64,000 bases of DNA from Methanolinea sp. GTDB lineage: Archaea; Halobacteriota; Methanomicrobia; Methanomicrobiales; Methanospirillaceae. The notes under the pieces are model-generated. The model was not told the origin of the DNA and did no database searches. It saw nothing but the letters and a program-made list of their open reading frames with translations. This document shows, piece by piece, positions 1-8,450 of the stretch (positions are counted from its first letter, which is position 1; each line of letters opens with the position of its first letter). Location: the NCBI GenBank assembly GCA_018262855.1, contig JADFDO010000009.1, positions 25,897 to 89,896 of the forward strand, given 5' to 3'. Both the position numbers and the translations under genes were made by a program.

Positions 1-1293
1 GTTCAGTGCGGTGACCATGTTCCTGGGGACGTTGAGCGGTTCATTCTCAAGCCGGTGGATGGCAGCATCCACGCTCCCTGCATGCATGGTGGAGAAGGTG
101 GTGTGGCCGGTATTCATCGCCTGGAACAGTGTCTGGGCCTCGACACCCCTGACCTCGCCGACGAGGATATACTCAGGACGCTGGCGCATGGCAGCCCTGA
201 GCAGGTCAAACATTGAGATAATATTCGATCCTTCGGCGACAGTCTCCCTCGTCACACTCGCAATCCAGTTCTCGTGGTAGAGCGTGATCTCCCTGGTGTC
301 CTCGATGCTGACCACCTTGGCCATGGGGGGGATAAAGAGAGAGACGGCATTGAGCGAGGAGGTCTTACCGGATGCCGTTCCACCGATGAAGAGGAGACTC
401 TTGTTATTCTCGATTGCAATCCAGAAAAACGCCAGCTGTTCGGCGCTGAACGTTCCATATTCCATCAGCTCGACAGGAGAGAACGGATCCTCCCTGAATT
501 TTCTGATCGTAAACGAGGTGCCCCTGGTGGTCACCTCTGTCCCCAGGGTGAGCTGGAGCCTCGAGCCATCGGGGAGGGTGGCATCGAGCATGGGGGTCCC
601 GGTGGAGATATGTTTTCCTGAACGCTGTGCGAGCGAGACTGCAAGGGAGTTCAGTACCTCTGCTTCGAACATGATGTTGGTCTTGACATTCCTGTACTTG
701 CGATGGTACAGGAAGAGTGGAACCCGGTGGCCGTCGCAGGAGATATCCTCGAGGAATGGATCTTTCATCAGGGCATCGATCCGCCCCCATCCGATAAAGT
801 TACGGACCAGGTAGTACTGCAGCCTGAAGAGGCTTCCCTCTTCAAGGGTGATACCATACTCATCGAGCAGGGTCCGCATCTTCTCCATCAGAAGAACACG
901 GCGGTCTACTCCAATCTCTTCATCGGTAAGGATGAGCACCGATCTCATATCCTCGTGCAACCTTTCGAGGAGTTCGTACTCGAATTCGGAGAGACGGGGC
1001 TCGTAGAGAAGATACTCAACCTGGTTGGTCTTCTCGTTCAGTGCAATGTCGACAAGAGACCTGCCCTCCTCAACCCAGTAGCGGCTGACTTCATGGTATC
1101 CATCAGGGATCTCGGCTTCCACAAGCGGCCCGTGCGTGGGGAAATCGTATTCTGGCAGCGAAGAAGTGCTTTTCTTCCGGGTAATTACACGTGAAATCGA
1201 GAAATCCGGGGGTGTGGTGTCTATTTCATCCTGACCTTTCACGGGCTTGAGCCGGTCAGTTATTCCCTTGAGATCCGGTACTTTTAATGGCAC
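1..1293 (-). CDS. Type II/IV secretion-type ATPase (GspE/FlaI/TadA family), partial
   Basis: This is the hexameric ATPase that powers assembly of archaeal pili or archaella or protein export at the cytoplasmic membrane. About 431 residues are visible and the C-terminus is cut by the window edge. The Walker A reads GGTASGKTS near residue 303, followed by an acidic box (ILVGEVRG) and a histidine box (TGHTTFSTMHAG), in the order usual for the family. The N-terminal half carries the usual helical region ahead of the ATPase core. No ATG is available in frame. I chose the GTG at 1293 because an AGGGG-like site precedes it by about six bases; upstream GTGs at 1314 and 1317 are alternatives, and a TAA lies at 1327-1329. 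It diverges from two KaiC-like genes. Which filament system it serves cannot be told here; a TadC/FlaJ-like membrane partner would be expected beyond the left edge. Confidence 0.9.
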   Translation of the reverse strand, partial: MPLKVPDLKGITDRLKPVKGQDEIDTTPPDFSISRVITRKKSTSSLPEYDFPTHGPLVEAEIPDGYHEVSRYWVEEGRSLVDIALNEKTNQVEYLLYEPRLSEFEYELLERLHEDMRSVLILTDEEIGVDRRVLLMEKMRTLLDEYGITLEEGSLFRLQYYLVRNFIGWGRIDALMKDPFLEDISCDGHRVPLFLYHRKYRNVKTNIMFEAEVLNSLAVSLAQRSGKHISTGTPMLDATLPDGSRLQLTLGTEVTTRGTSFTIRKFREDPFSPVELMEYGTFSAEQLAFFWIAIENNKSLLFIGGTASGKTSSLNAVSLFIPPMAKVVSIEDTREITLYHENWIASVTRETVAEGSNIISMFDLLRAAMRQRPEYILVGEVRGVEAQTLFQAMNTGHTTFSTMHAGSVDAAIHRLENEPLNVPRNMVTALN

Positions 1294-1360
1294 GAAATAC
1301 CCCTGACCATGCACCACGCCGTGGTCTTATGGTCTTCTATAACACTGGTATCCCCGCACA

Positions 1361-1372
1361 CCTATATAAATC
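1361..1372. promoter_or_regulatory. TATA box between divergent ATPase and KaiC-like genes
   Basis: The stretch CTATATAAATCC reads as a TATA box on either strand. It lies about 70 bases upstream of the secretion ATPase start and about 130 bases upstream of the KaiC-like start, so it fits the former better. Inferred from sequence alone. Confidence 0.4.
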
Positions 1373-1497
1373 CATGATTGGCGGCGAGGAGAAATCAGAC
1401 CCACTGCAATTGCCCGGGAGTGCATTGCGTTCCGTATTTGACAGAAATCTACATGTAGCCCTGGACCCTCATGTTCATAGGATATTTGAGGTTCAGC

Positions 1498-2322
1498 ATG
1501 CATAATACGGCGCGCCGGGCAATGCCCACCGGTATTTCATCGCTTGATCCTGTGCTTGAAGGGGGCGTCCCCCCCGGGTCGCTTGTACTCCTGCTCGGGG
1601 ATATCGGGGCCGGGAGCAGTGAATTTGTCTACAGTTCTATCATGCAGCTCTCGAAACTGGCCGACAAGCAGGCGCAGCAGAACCTCCTGCTCCCCGCCGA
1701 GATTGATTACTTCACCTTCACCAAGGGAAAGGATGATGTCCTTCATGAGATGCAACGCTCGTTCCATCCCGACCTGACCGGATCGCTCGGGGAGGTGAAG
1801 TTCAAGGACCTCTCCCAGATCTACTTTGATTCGAGTATCATCCCCCTTGAATGGTATTCGGAGAAGGACATCTTCTCAAGGCTCCAGTCAAGAGGTGATC
1901 ACGGTAATATCCTTGGCAACCTGGCAGCCCAGCTCAATTCGGTCCCGAAACAAAGCCTCATCATACTCGATTCCGTCACCGACCTGGCAAGCCAGTTCAA
2001 TAAAACCGGGAAGTGGAATGATTTTGCCGCCTTTTTGCGTGGTCTGCAGCGGGTGTCAAAGGTATGGGATTCTACTGTCTACCTCCCGCTCACCAAGGGT
2101 ATCCTCGAACCTGCCAGGGAACTCGAGGTTGCGGACGCCACTGATGCGGTTCTCTCCTTCAGGTGGGAGGAGACCGCCGGGGCCCGCAGGCAGCGGGTCA
2201 TGTACATCGAGAAGTTCAGGGGGCTGATGACCTATCTTGAGGAGAAAGACCTGGTGAAGTTTGCGGTCCGGATATCCTCGACAGAAGGATTCGATGTGAG
2301 CAACATCAGGGTGGTCATATGA
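1498..2322 (+). CDS. KaiC/RecA-like ATPase-fold protein with degenerate Walker A
   Basis: A 274-residue single-domain member of the KaiC/RAD55/FlaH branch of RecA-fold proteins. The opening (TGISSLDPVLEGGVPPGSLVLLLG) is typical of the family, but the P-loop reads GDIGAGSSE, so the lysine and threonine of GxGKT are missing. The Walker B-like strand LIILDSVTDL is retained. This suggests a protein that binds nucleotide weakly or not at all and acts as a partner or scaffold. An in-frame ATG at 1471 exists, but the ATG at 1498 has a GAGGT ribosome site five bases upstream and begins right before the conserved domain. Its stop overlaps the start of the next gene (ATGA), so the two are very probably translated together and may form a heteromeric pair. 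The function is not known. Confidence 0.8.
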   Translation: MHNTARRAMPTGISSLDPVLEGGVPPGSLVLLLGDIGAGSSEFVYSSIMQLSKLADKQAQQNLLLPAEIDYFTFTKGKDDVLHEMQRSFHPDLTGSLGEVKFKDLSQIYFDSSIIPLEWYSEKDIFSRLQSRGDHGNILGNLAAQLNSVPKQSLIILDSVTDLASQFNKTGKWNDFAAFLRGLQRVSKVWDSTVYLPLTKGILEPARELEVADATDAVLSFRWEETAGARRQRVMYIEKFRGLMTYLEEKDLVKFAVRISSTEGFDVSNIRVVI

Positions 2323-3017
2323 GCGAGGACCGGGTGAGGATCGGCATCGAAGGCCTCGATCAGATGATGGGGGGCGGGCTGATACCTGGCAGCATCTGTG
2401 CGATAATCGGAACCTATGGGACCGGGAAAACGACCTTTGCACTTGAGTTCATCTGGGAGGGTCTCAAGCAGGGCGAACATGTTATCTACATCAGCCTGGA
2501 AGAGCGTGAGGACCGCCTGATACGCTATATGACCGAGAAAGGATGGGATATTGCCCCCTATTCGGGGAAGGCTTTTTCAGTGCTGAAGCTTGACCCATCT
2601 GACTTCAACCTTGCCATCAACAGTATCAAGAACGAACTCCCTGCTCTCGTGAAGCAGGTTGGCGCCCAGAGGGTTGTGATTGATCCGATCTCGCTCTTCG
2701 AAGACCTCTTTGATCGCGATTCCGACCGGAGGAGGGAGATGTTCCGGTTCGTCGATACGCTCCGGGACCAGCACTGTACGATCGTCATGACAAGCGAGAC
2801 CGACAAGGACAATCCGTTCGCAAGCCGGCACAATCTCATTGAATACCTTGCCGATACGGTGATCCTGCTCCGCTATGTAAGGCCATCAGATCTCACCGAT
2901 GTGCATCTTGCGCTGGAAGTGGTCAAGATGCGGCTCTCCTCCCACTCCCGCGAGATCAAGCCATACGAGATCCAGCAGGGACAGGTCCTGGTCTACACCG
3001 AAGCGAATGTGTTTTGA
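2319..3017 (+). CDS. KaiC-domain ATPase with intact P-loop
   Basis: A 232-residue single KaiC domain. It has an intact Walker A (GTYGTGKTT, about residues 31-39), the family signature EFIWEGLKQGEHVIYISLEE after it, and a Walker B-like strand RVVIDPIS. The C-terminal portion (EVVKMRLSSHSREIKPYEI) matches the KaiC pattern that follows the catalytic core. It overlaps the previous, P-loop-deficient paralogue by four bases, an arrangement suggesting a catalytic/non-catalytic pair. Single-domain KaiC proteins in archaea are linked to signalling or, as FlaH, to the archaellum motor; the divergent secretion ATPase next door makes the second role worth considering but does not prove it. Confidence 0.85.
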   Translation: MSEDRVRIGIEGLDQMMGGGLIPGSICAIIGTYGTGKTTFALEFIWEGLKQGEHVIYISLEEREDRLIRYMTEKGWDIAPYSGKAFSVLKLDPSDFNLAINSIKNELPALVKQVGAQRVVIDPISLFEDLFDRDSDRRREMFRFVDTLRDQHCTIVMTSETDKDNPFASRHNLIEYLADTVILLRYVRPSDLTDVHLALEVVKMRLSSHSREIKPYEIQQGQVLVYTEANVF

Positions 3018-3020
3018 GGA

Positions 3021-3049
3021 GCAGCAACGGACTGAAAGTCCGGTGCTGC
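3021..3049 (+). terminator. Hairpin directly after the KaiC-like pair
   Basis: GCAGCA (3021-3026) pairs with TGCTGC (3044-3049), and inside it CGGACT pairs with AGTCCG around a GAA loop, with one A/G mismatch between the two stems. It starts four bases after the stop codon. There is no T-run after it, so a role as terminator or mRNA 3' stabiliser is only a guess. Confidence 0.4.
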
Positions 3050-3125
3050 GGGGAAACAAGGGAGAGGGATCCGGAGAACATTAGGATTCAGGCCACGGAC
3101 TGAAAGTCCGGTGCTGCGGGGAAAC
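3027..3125. repeat. 31-bp direct repeat, two copies separated by 37 bp
   Basis: Two identical 31-bp units lie at 3027-3057 and 3095-3125; each contains the palindrome CGGACT-GAA-AGTCCG and ends in TGCTGCGGGGAAAC. The flanking bases differ, so the unit ends are exact. The 37-bp gap shows no similarity to the repeats. Repeat and gap sizes match a one-spacer CRISPR, but no cas gene or leader is in the window, and two copies cannot establish an array. It abuts the left side of the GC-rich element that follows. Confidence 0.6.
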
Positions 3126-3149
3126 TGTGTCTGAGGGATTCCTGAGAAG

Positions 3150-3493
3150 GGAGAGAAAATACGTGTAAATTCAGGTTTTCATACCTCATGTGCGATAAAC
3201 CCCGCCGCCCCCGAAAATACCGCGGGGCTGCCGCCCTCGACCCGGGGCGACCTGCGATCACCGATGATTCATCAACCCCTATTGGATTCGCCTGAAAACG
3301 TGATAGATAATGAGAAGCGGCGGCGGTTCAAATAATATTTTCGTTGGCCTTATAAAAACGAAAAAGTAGATGATATTTACAAAACAACAAGAAAAACCAC
3401 CTTGATGGTATGGGACTATCCAAATAAATCTAAAAAATGTTGGTGGCTAGATTGCTACTATACCCATATTTTTTTGGCTAGATTGCCACAGTA
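3150..3493 (+). repeat. Dispersed GC-rich intergenic element, copy A (left end truncated)
   Basis: A core at 3192-3345 is about 91% identical, by eye, to the reverse complement of copy C near 62.9 kb (13 differences in about 145 aligned positions without gaps) and shares its first half with copy B near 20.5 kb. The core starts with a GC-rich segment (ACCCCGCCGCCCCCGAAAA) and ends in GGTTCAAAT, followed by an AT-rich tail. The right end shows a terminal motif GGCTAGATTGCTACTATA (3445-3462), and a second copy of the motif sits at 3475-3493. The left terminal motif seen in B and C is missing, being replaced by the 31-bp direct repeats. No open reading frame is conserved among copies. It lies between two convergent genes. 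Confidence 0.75.
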
Positions 3494-3574
3494 CTCTGAT
3501 TTCCTCTTCTCGTACTCCTGAAAAATCATACGGGAGTAAAGTTGCTCCACAATGGTAGGGCAGCCTCCCCCGAT

Positions 3575-3841
3575 CTAGAACCCTTCAATCCCGATAAGGT
3601 GGAGCACTATCACGATGATGGCACCAGGGATTCCTCCCAGGATACAGAGCAGGATGTTCACGAGCGAGTAAGGGATCTCAGTTCTTCCAAGGCTCGCCAT
3701 GATATTGAACAGGTTCATGAAGAAGAGGACCAGGAGTCCCAGGATTGAGTTGATGATCAGTTTCGTGATGTCTTTTAAAAGGAAGAAGAGGGCCACTGCG
3801 ATAAGGATTCCTGCGATAAGGACCGCCAAATCTATATTCAT
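3575..3841 (-). CDS. BofA-like small integral membrane protein
   Basis: An 88-residue, almost entirely hydrophobic protein with about three membrane segments (roughly residues 5-22, 28-48 and 58-85). The central stretch LLKDITKLIINSILGLLVL and the glycine-rich end (LGGIPGAIIVIVLHLIGIEGF) resemble the BofA family, whose Bacillus member inhibits the SpoIVFB membrane protease during pro-sigma-K processing. Archaea have no sigma-K, so the role here is unknown. It starts two bases after the tldE-like stop codon and is the last gene of a cluster headed by the membrane protease LonB, so a link with membrane proteolysis is plausible but inferred. Confidence 0.75.
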   Translation of the reverse strand: MNIDLAVLIAGILIAVALFFLLKDITKLIINSILGLLVLFFMNLFNIMASLGRTEIPYSLVNILLCILGGIPGAIIVIVLHLIGIEGF

Positions 3842-3843
3842 GC

Positions 3844-5145
3844 TTAATTACCAATGATTGCAAGGTCTTTTAATCTTATCTCAGGCAGGACCATCGATCC
3901 CACGACTCTCTCACCGGCAGAGAGGCCTCCTGTCTTCATCAGGACATCGAAAACATTGCCCGAGAGCATCGCCTTTCGTATCGGAAACTCGACATTCCCG
4001 TCCTGCATAAGGTAGGCGTTGGAGAGCTCCACTGAGAAATCCCCAGTTAAGGGATTTGCGGTGTGCGCACCCACCATGTCGTTGACATGGATTACCCGTC
4101 CCTCCATCAGGTTACCCCTCTGGCCATCGAGTGTCAGCGTGTGGGTACCTATTCCCGGGGATCCCCCGTGACCCCCCCTGACCGCACTCCCGGTGCTCTG
4201 TTTACCGTACCTGTACGCGGTCTTGAGATCATAGGCAAATTCGCGGAGGATCCCTTGTTCAACAAAGTTGACGATCCTTGTAGGGGTTCCCTCGCCATCC
4301 CACCGGCAGCTTGAAAGGCCTCTCGGATGGAAGGGGTCATCGCGCAGGGAGAGAAGCCGGTCCATGACCTGCTGCCCCTGAAGGTTGGCGAGGCGTGAAC
4401 GACCTGCGTGGACGTTCTTCCCGCTCAGGGCAGGAAGATAAACCCCTCCCAGCAGTTGTGAAAGGGCGATGGGTGAGAGGACGATATCGTACGATCCGGA
4501 AGCAACATCTTTTCCATCAAGGGAAGAGTATGCGAGGTATGCCGCTCTCTCTCCCACCTTCCGGGGATCGATATCCATTCTCCAGGAAGCATCAAACTCG
4601 TACCCGGTTGACTGCCCGGTGATGGTCTCTATCCCGACGCTCACCATGCTCTCCATGTCACCATAATGTACTCCTCCTGTATTGGCAAGGGTCCCGGAAT
4701 ACCGCGAGATCTCGGCGCTCCCTGAAGTGATCTCGACCGGGTATGCCCGGGTTCCATCGACGAGATCGCCGAGGAGGGTTTTTACAGTTTCAGCGTCCGG
4801 TGTGACACCTGGGTCATAGTTCACCGGCGTCGGATCGAATGCTGCCGGAACCGGCAGTCCCTTCCATTCCTGCGGTGTTGCGAGTGTGGCACTAGCGATC
4901 GCAGCATCAAGGCAGGCTTCCCATCGTTCAGGGTTCATGGTCGCAGAGGTCCCGATACACCCCTTGTGGATTACCCGGAGCGAGAGACCCTGCAGGTGAG
5001 TACCTGAAGCATAGTGGATCTCGTGCCGCTTTAACCGGGCTGAGACAGAATAACCGGAGAACTGGTAGGCTTCCAGTTCATCGACCCGCCGCCCGCCTTC
5101 CTTGACAATGCGTTCAATCAGTTCCACTGCCACCCACCACCGCAT
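3844..5145 (-). CDS. tldE: TldE/PmbA-family metalloprotease subunit
   Basis: TldD and TldE form a cytoplasmic heterodimeric zinc protease that trims unfolded or modified peptides. This 433-residue protein has the family's central and C-terminal motifs (a TGDFSVELSNAYL segment and the ending GSMVLPEIRLKDLAIIGN) and lacks the HExxH zinc motif, as expected for the TldE partner. The ATG at 5145 would overlap the upstream tldD by 32 bases; GTG codons at 5133 and 5127 would give starts closer to the conserved VELIERIVKEG opening, and a GGTGGT-like site precedes them, so the start is uncertain. It lies between tldD and the bofA-like gene in a tightly packed leftward cluster. Confidence 0.9.
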   Translation of the reverse strand: MRWWVAVELIERIVKEGGRRVDELEAYQFSGYSVSARLKRHEIHYASGTHLQGLSLRVIHKGCIGTSATMNPERWEACLDAAIASATLATPQEWKGLPVPAAFDPTPVNYDPGVTPDAETVKTLLGDLVDGTRAYPVEITSGSAEISRYSGTLANTGGVHYGDMESMVSVGIETITGQSTGYEFDASWRMDIDPRKVGERAAYLAYSSLDGKDVASGSYDIVLSPIALSQLLGGVYLPALSGKNVHAGRSRLANLQGQQVMDRLLSLRDDPFHPRGLSSCRWDGEGTPTRIVNFVEQGILREFAYDLKTAYRYGKQSTGSAVRGGHGGSPGIGTHTLTLDGQRGNLMEGRVIHVNDMVGAHTANPLTGDFSVELSNAYLMQDGNVEFPIRKAMLSGNVFDVLMKTGGLSAGERVVGSMVLPEIRLKDLAIIGN

Positions 5146-6445
5146 CGATCAGAAGAACATGGGGAGCTCCGTCGCTCACGGGAACGCTCTGGCCGCCCTT
5201 GCCACAGTATCCCTGGTGCATTTTCCTGTCCCTGGCGCAGAGAGAGATACTGTGCAGCGTCCTGAGAATCTCACCAGAGAGCGAGACATCTCTCACCATC
5301 GCCCCCCGTTCGCCATGTTCGATTGCATACCCATATTCAGCGTTGAACTGGAAGATACCCCGCCCGGGGTCCACCTGCCCTCCTCGCGAGCCCTTGAGGA
5401 GGATCCCTGACCGGCACTCGCTGACAATTTCATCGAACGAAGAATCCCCGTTCTCGATGTAGGTATTGCTCATCCGTACCTGGGGGGGCTCCCCTGCCAT
5501 TGCCCGTGCATTGCCTGCATGGCCAAAGCCCACCGCGGCAAGTGTCTCCCGGTTGTGCAGGAAGGCATTCACCTTTCCTTTCTTGATAATCTCAGTCCTT
5601 CCCACGTGGCTTCCTTCGGCATCAAGCGGCTCGAACCCGAATTCCGGCAGTGAGGGATCGTCGACGATGGTCACAGACTCGCTCGCGATCTGCTGGCCCA
5701 TTGTATCAGCGAGTACCGACCCTCCCTCCTGGACAAGATCGGCCTCGCTTGCATGTCCTACCGCCTCGTGGGCGAAGACTCCTGCAAGCTCGGGATCCAG
5801 GATCGCGTGCATCGTTCCACCGCGTGGCGGCCGGGCGTCGAGGAGTGCAACCGCCCTCATCGCAGCTGTATTCCCGTCATCCTGGTGGTGCCGGAGGTTG
5901 AAGTCCTGGATAGCGTGATTCCTTACATACCCCATCTGCATGTCCCCCCCGCGTTCTGCGACCGCGACAATTGAGAATCCGGACCTGCAGATGGAATACG
6001 AATACTCATCGCCGTAGAGGTTCTCGAACCTCACTTCCTCGTTCCGTTCGATGTACGACGCCCGGGTGCTCTTGATCCCATCGATACGGGCGCTCTTCTC
6101 GATCCCTGAAAGAAGATCCTGTTTCTCCTCCAGATCCACGTCCGCCGGGTCCTCTTTCATCCCGGGGACCGGGATACACCCGCCGGGAACCTTGGCAAGA
6201 AGCACTTTTTGGTTCGTCAGGGATGCAAGGCTCCCCGCCTGTTCCAGAAGCACTTCAAAATCCCTGCCCTTGGGTCTCGAATAGGAGTCCACCGCAAGGA
6301 TCCCCCAGCCCCTGGAACCAAGCACCCTGAGAATCGCCCGATCCACGTAAGAGGTGCCTGCCGATTCAACCCTTGCATTGTCTATGTCAACGTGGGTGAC
6401 AGTGCCGGTGACGTGGCGAACGTCAAAATAGCGGATCTCCTCCAT
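5114..6445 (-). CDS. tldD: TldD-family metalloprotease, catalytic subunit
   Basis: This is the catalytic half of the TldD/TldE peptidase. The zinc-binding HExxH motif is visible as HEAVGHASEAD about midway through the 443-residue protein, followed by the conserved GSHVGRTEIIKKGKVNAFLHN region and a C-terminal glycine-rich ending that overlaps the next gene. The reading frame extends further upstream through sequence antisense to nothing conserved, but the conserved protein begins at MEEIRYFD; this ATG lies four bases after the lonB stop codon. Close spacing and overlap with lonB and tldE indicate one transcript, combining an ATP-dependent membrane protease with a peptide-trimming protease. 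Confidence 0.92.
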   Translation of the reverse strand: MEEIRYFDVRHVTGTVTHVDIDNARVESAGTSYVDRAILRVLGSRGWGILAVDSYSRPKGRDFEVLLEQAGSLASLTNQKVLLAKVPGGCIPVPGMKEDPADVDLEEKQDLLSGIEKSARIDGIKSTRASYIERNEEVRFENLYGDEYSYSICRSGFSIVAVAERGGDMQMGYVRNHAIQDFNLRHHQDDGNTAAMRAVALLDARPPRGGTMHAILDPELAGVFAHEAVGHASEADLVQEGGSVLADTMGQQIASESVTIVDDPSLPEFGFEPLDAEGSHVGRTEIIKKGKVNAFLHNRETLAAVGFGHAGNARAMAGEPPQVRMSNTYIENGDSSFDEIVSECRSGILLKGSRGGQVDPGRGIFQFNAEYGYAIEHGERGAMVRDVSLSGEILRTLHSISLCARDRKMHQGYCGKGGQSVPVSDGAPHVLLIDAVVGGSGTD

Positions 6446-6449
6446 AGCG

Positions 6450-8366
6450 TCACGCCGTGGAGGTGGGAATTCCGGTGCTGTCGAGGAATGGGCTGGAGGA
6501 TGTGGATGCCATCTTCCGCAGTTTTGAGAGAAAACCCTCGCGGTTTTCGGGCACCAGCGCAATCTTCAGCACGTCCTCGATGTAGTCGACAGGGATGATG
6601 GTGACAAGGGATTTATAGCGTTCCTCGATCAGGACATCGTCGATGTTCGCTCTCGGTATAAGCACGGTCTTGATCCCAGCCTTGGCTGCAGCCTCTATCT
6701 TGAAAGTGACCCCGCCCACAGGCAGGACATCTCCCCTGACGGAGAGGGATCCCGTCATCCCGATATCCTGGCGGACGGGAATACTCTCAATAGCACTGAT
6801 TACCGCAGTCGCCACGCTGATAGAGGCGGAGTCTCCTTCCACCCCGCCGTAGGTCCCGATGAACTGGATATGGACATCCATGTTCTTGATGTCCTTCCCG
6901 GTGAATTTCTTCAGGATTGCGCTCACGTTCTTGATGGATTCCTGGGCAATCTCCTTCAGCATTCCCGTGGCGATCACCGTGCCGCTCGCCCCCTGTGCGG
7001 GGGTCACTTCCGCCATGATCGGAAGGACCGAGCCTGAATCGCTACCCATCACTGCAAGACCGTTTACACGCCCTATCCTCGTCCCTTCCACAACGGTCAG
7101 TTCGTATTCCCTGCTCCGGTGGATGTATTCATCGGAGACCTGGTCCTCGATGGATCTCGCGGTCTTCTTGGCAGCGATCACGTGGTCGGCCGTTGTCACT
7201 TCGGCTCCTTCCTGCCGTGCAAGGTCACCCGCCACGCGTATGAGTCCCCCGATATCACGGAGTTTCAGGGTCAGGTGACCCTTGCGGTTGGAACGACGCC
7301 GGGCTTCACGGATGATCTCCTCCATCGCGCCCTTGTCGAAATGGGGGATCTTCCCGTCGTTTTTCACTTCCTGGGCTATGAAGCGGATGAATTTCTCCCT
7401 GTTCTCGGGGGTGTCGGGCATGCTCTCGCTCATGTAGACTTCGTATCCATATCCCCGGATACGGGAGCGGAGCGCCGGATGCATTCCCTGGATGGCATCG
7501 AGGTTTCCTGCGGCGATCATGATGAACTTGCAGGGGACCGGCTCGGTCCTGACCATGGCGCCGCTTGACCTCTCGCTCTGCCCGGTGATCGGGAATTCAC
7601 CCTCCTGGAGTGCGGTGAGGAGGTTCTGCTGGGAATGGGGCGTCAGGGTGTTGATCTCGTCGATGAAGAGGACACCCTTGTGGGAACGGTGGATGGCCCC
7701 TGCTTCCACACGATCATGGCTCGGGGTCTCGAGCCCCCCGCTCTGGAACGGATCGTGCCTGACATCGCCGAGAAGCGCCCCGGCATGGGATCCCGTGGCA
7801 TCGATGAAGGGAGCAACGGTTGTAGTATCGTTTGAAACGAGGAGCTTCGGGACCATGGACTCCTCGCGAGGAGTGGCATACCGGAGGGCCATGAAGATAA
7901 ACGCTGCAGCGATGACTCCCATGAGCCACTGGTAGGTGATAAAGGCGTACCCGATGATGCCGATCATGAGCAGCATCACGAGGGTGTTCCGGAGCTGGAT
8001 CTTTTTCCGGGCTTCTGCCTTGTGAGCAGCGACGATCTGCTTTCCCCGTCCTGCGGGGACCGTCCTTACGATGGGATTATTCTGGTCATCGGAGTTCGGG
8101 TACACCAGGATGTCCTGCATCTCTTCCTTGGGGAGGAGTTCTGCCATGGCCTTTGCCAGCATGGATTTCCCGGTCCCCGGGCTTCCAATCATCATTACAT
8201 GACGCCTCTGCGTAGCGGCTTTCCTGATGACCTCTACAGCATGTTCCTGGCCGATTACCTGGTCGATGAGGGACGGGGGCACTTCCACCTGAGAAGAATT
8301 TTCCATAGAAACTTCGACGGGGATCTCCTCGTCCTGGCCTTCTTCGACTCTCTGATCGGATTCCAT
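6450..8366 (-). CDS. lonB: Archaeal membrane-anchored ATP-dependent protease LonB
   Basis: LonB is the ATP-dependent membrane protease of archaea, degrading misfolded and regulatory proteins on the cytoplasmic face. The 638-residue protein shows a Walker A (GSPGTGKSM near residue 60), two adjacent membrane segments inserted in the AAA+ domain (about residues 126-160), Walker B ([11 protein letters not shown]), and a C-terminal Lon protease domain with the catalytic serine in GDSAS and the lysine in [12 protein letters not shown]. The insertion of membrane segments between Walker A and B is the hallmark of the archaeal type. A GAGGTCA site precedes the ATG. It heads the lonB-tldD-tldE-bofA-like cluster and diverges from prs. 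Confidence 0.95.
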   Translation of the reverse strand: MESDQRVEEGQDEEIPVEVSMENSSQVEVPPSLIDQVIGQEHAVEVIRKAATQRRHVMMIGSPGTGKSMLAKAMAELLPKEEMQDILVYPNSDDQNNPIVRTVPAGRGKQIVAAHKAEARKKIQLRNTLVMLLMIGIIGYAFITYQWLMGVIAAAFIFMALRYATPREESMVPKLLVSNDTTTVAPFIDATGSHAGALLGDVRHDPFQSGGLETPSHDRVEAGAIHRSHKGVLFIDEINTLTPHSQQNLLTALQEGEFPITGQSERSSGAMVRTEPVPCKFIMIAAGNLDAIQGMHPALRSRIRGYGYEVYMSESMPDTPENREKFIRFIAQEVKNDGKIPHFDKGAMEEIIREARRRSNRKGHLTLKLRDIGGLIRVAGDLARQEGAEVTTADHVIAAKKTARSIEDQVSDEYIHRSREYELTVVEGTRIGRVNGLAVMGSDSGSVLPIMAEVTPAQGASGTVIATGMLKEIAQESIKNVSAILKKFTGKDIKNMDVHIQFIGTYGGVEGDSASISVATAVISAIESIPVRQDIGMTGSLSVRGDVLPVGGVTFKIEAAAKAGIKTVLIPRANIDDVLIEERYKSLVTIIPVDYIEDVLKIALVPENREGFLSKLRKMASTSSSPFLDSTGIPTSTA

Positions 8367-8400
8367 GCGAAAAATGACCTCTTCTCCGTATGAGATAGAG

Positions 8401-8410
8401 ATATAATTTA
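8401..8410. promoter_or_regulatory. TATA region between divergent lonB and prs
   Basis: ATATAATTTA works as a TATA box for lonB (about 40 bases upstream of its ATG) and is also placed plausibly for prs (about 45 bases upstream). A second weak candidate, TTTAAGTA at 8425-8432, lies nearer to prs. Confidence 0.4.
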
Positions 8411-8450
8411 TTCCTGCTCGTTTAAGTACTTTCAGCCTGAGGTAGAGGAT

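Noticed and set aside
3027..3125. Calling the direct repeats a CRISPR array
   Set aside because: Only two repeats, no leader, no cas genes in the window, and the first unit forms an extended hairpin with non-repeat bases; reported as a repeat only.
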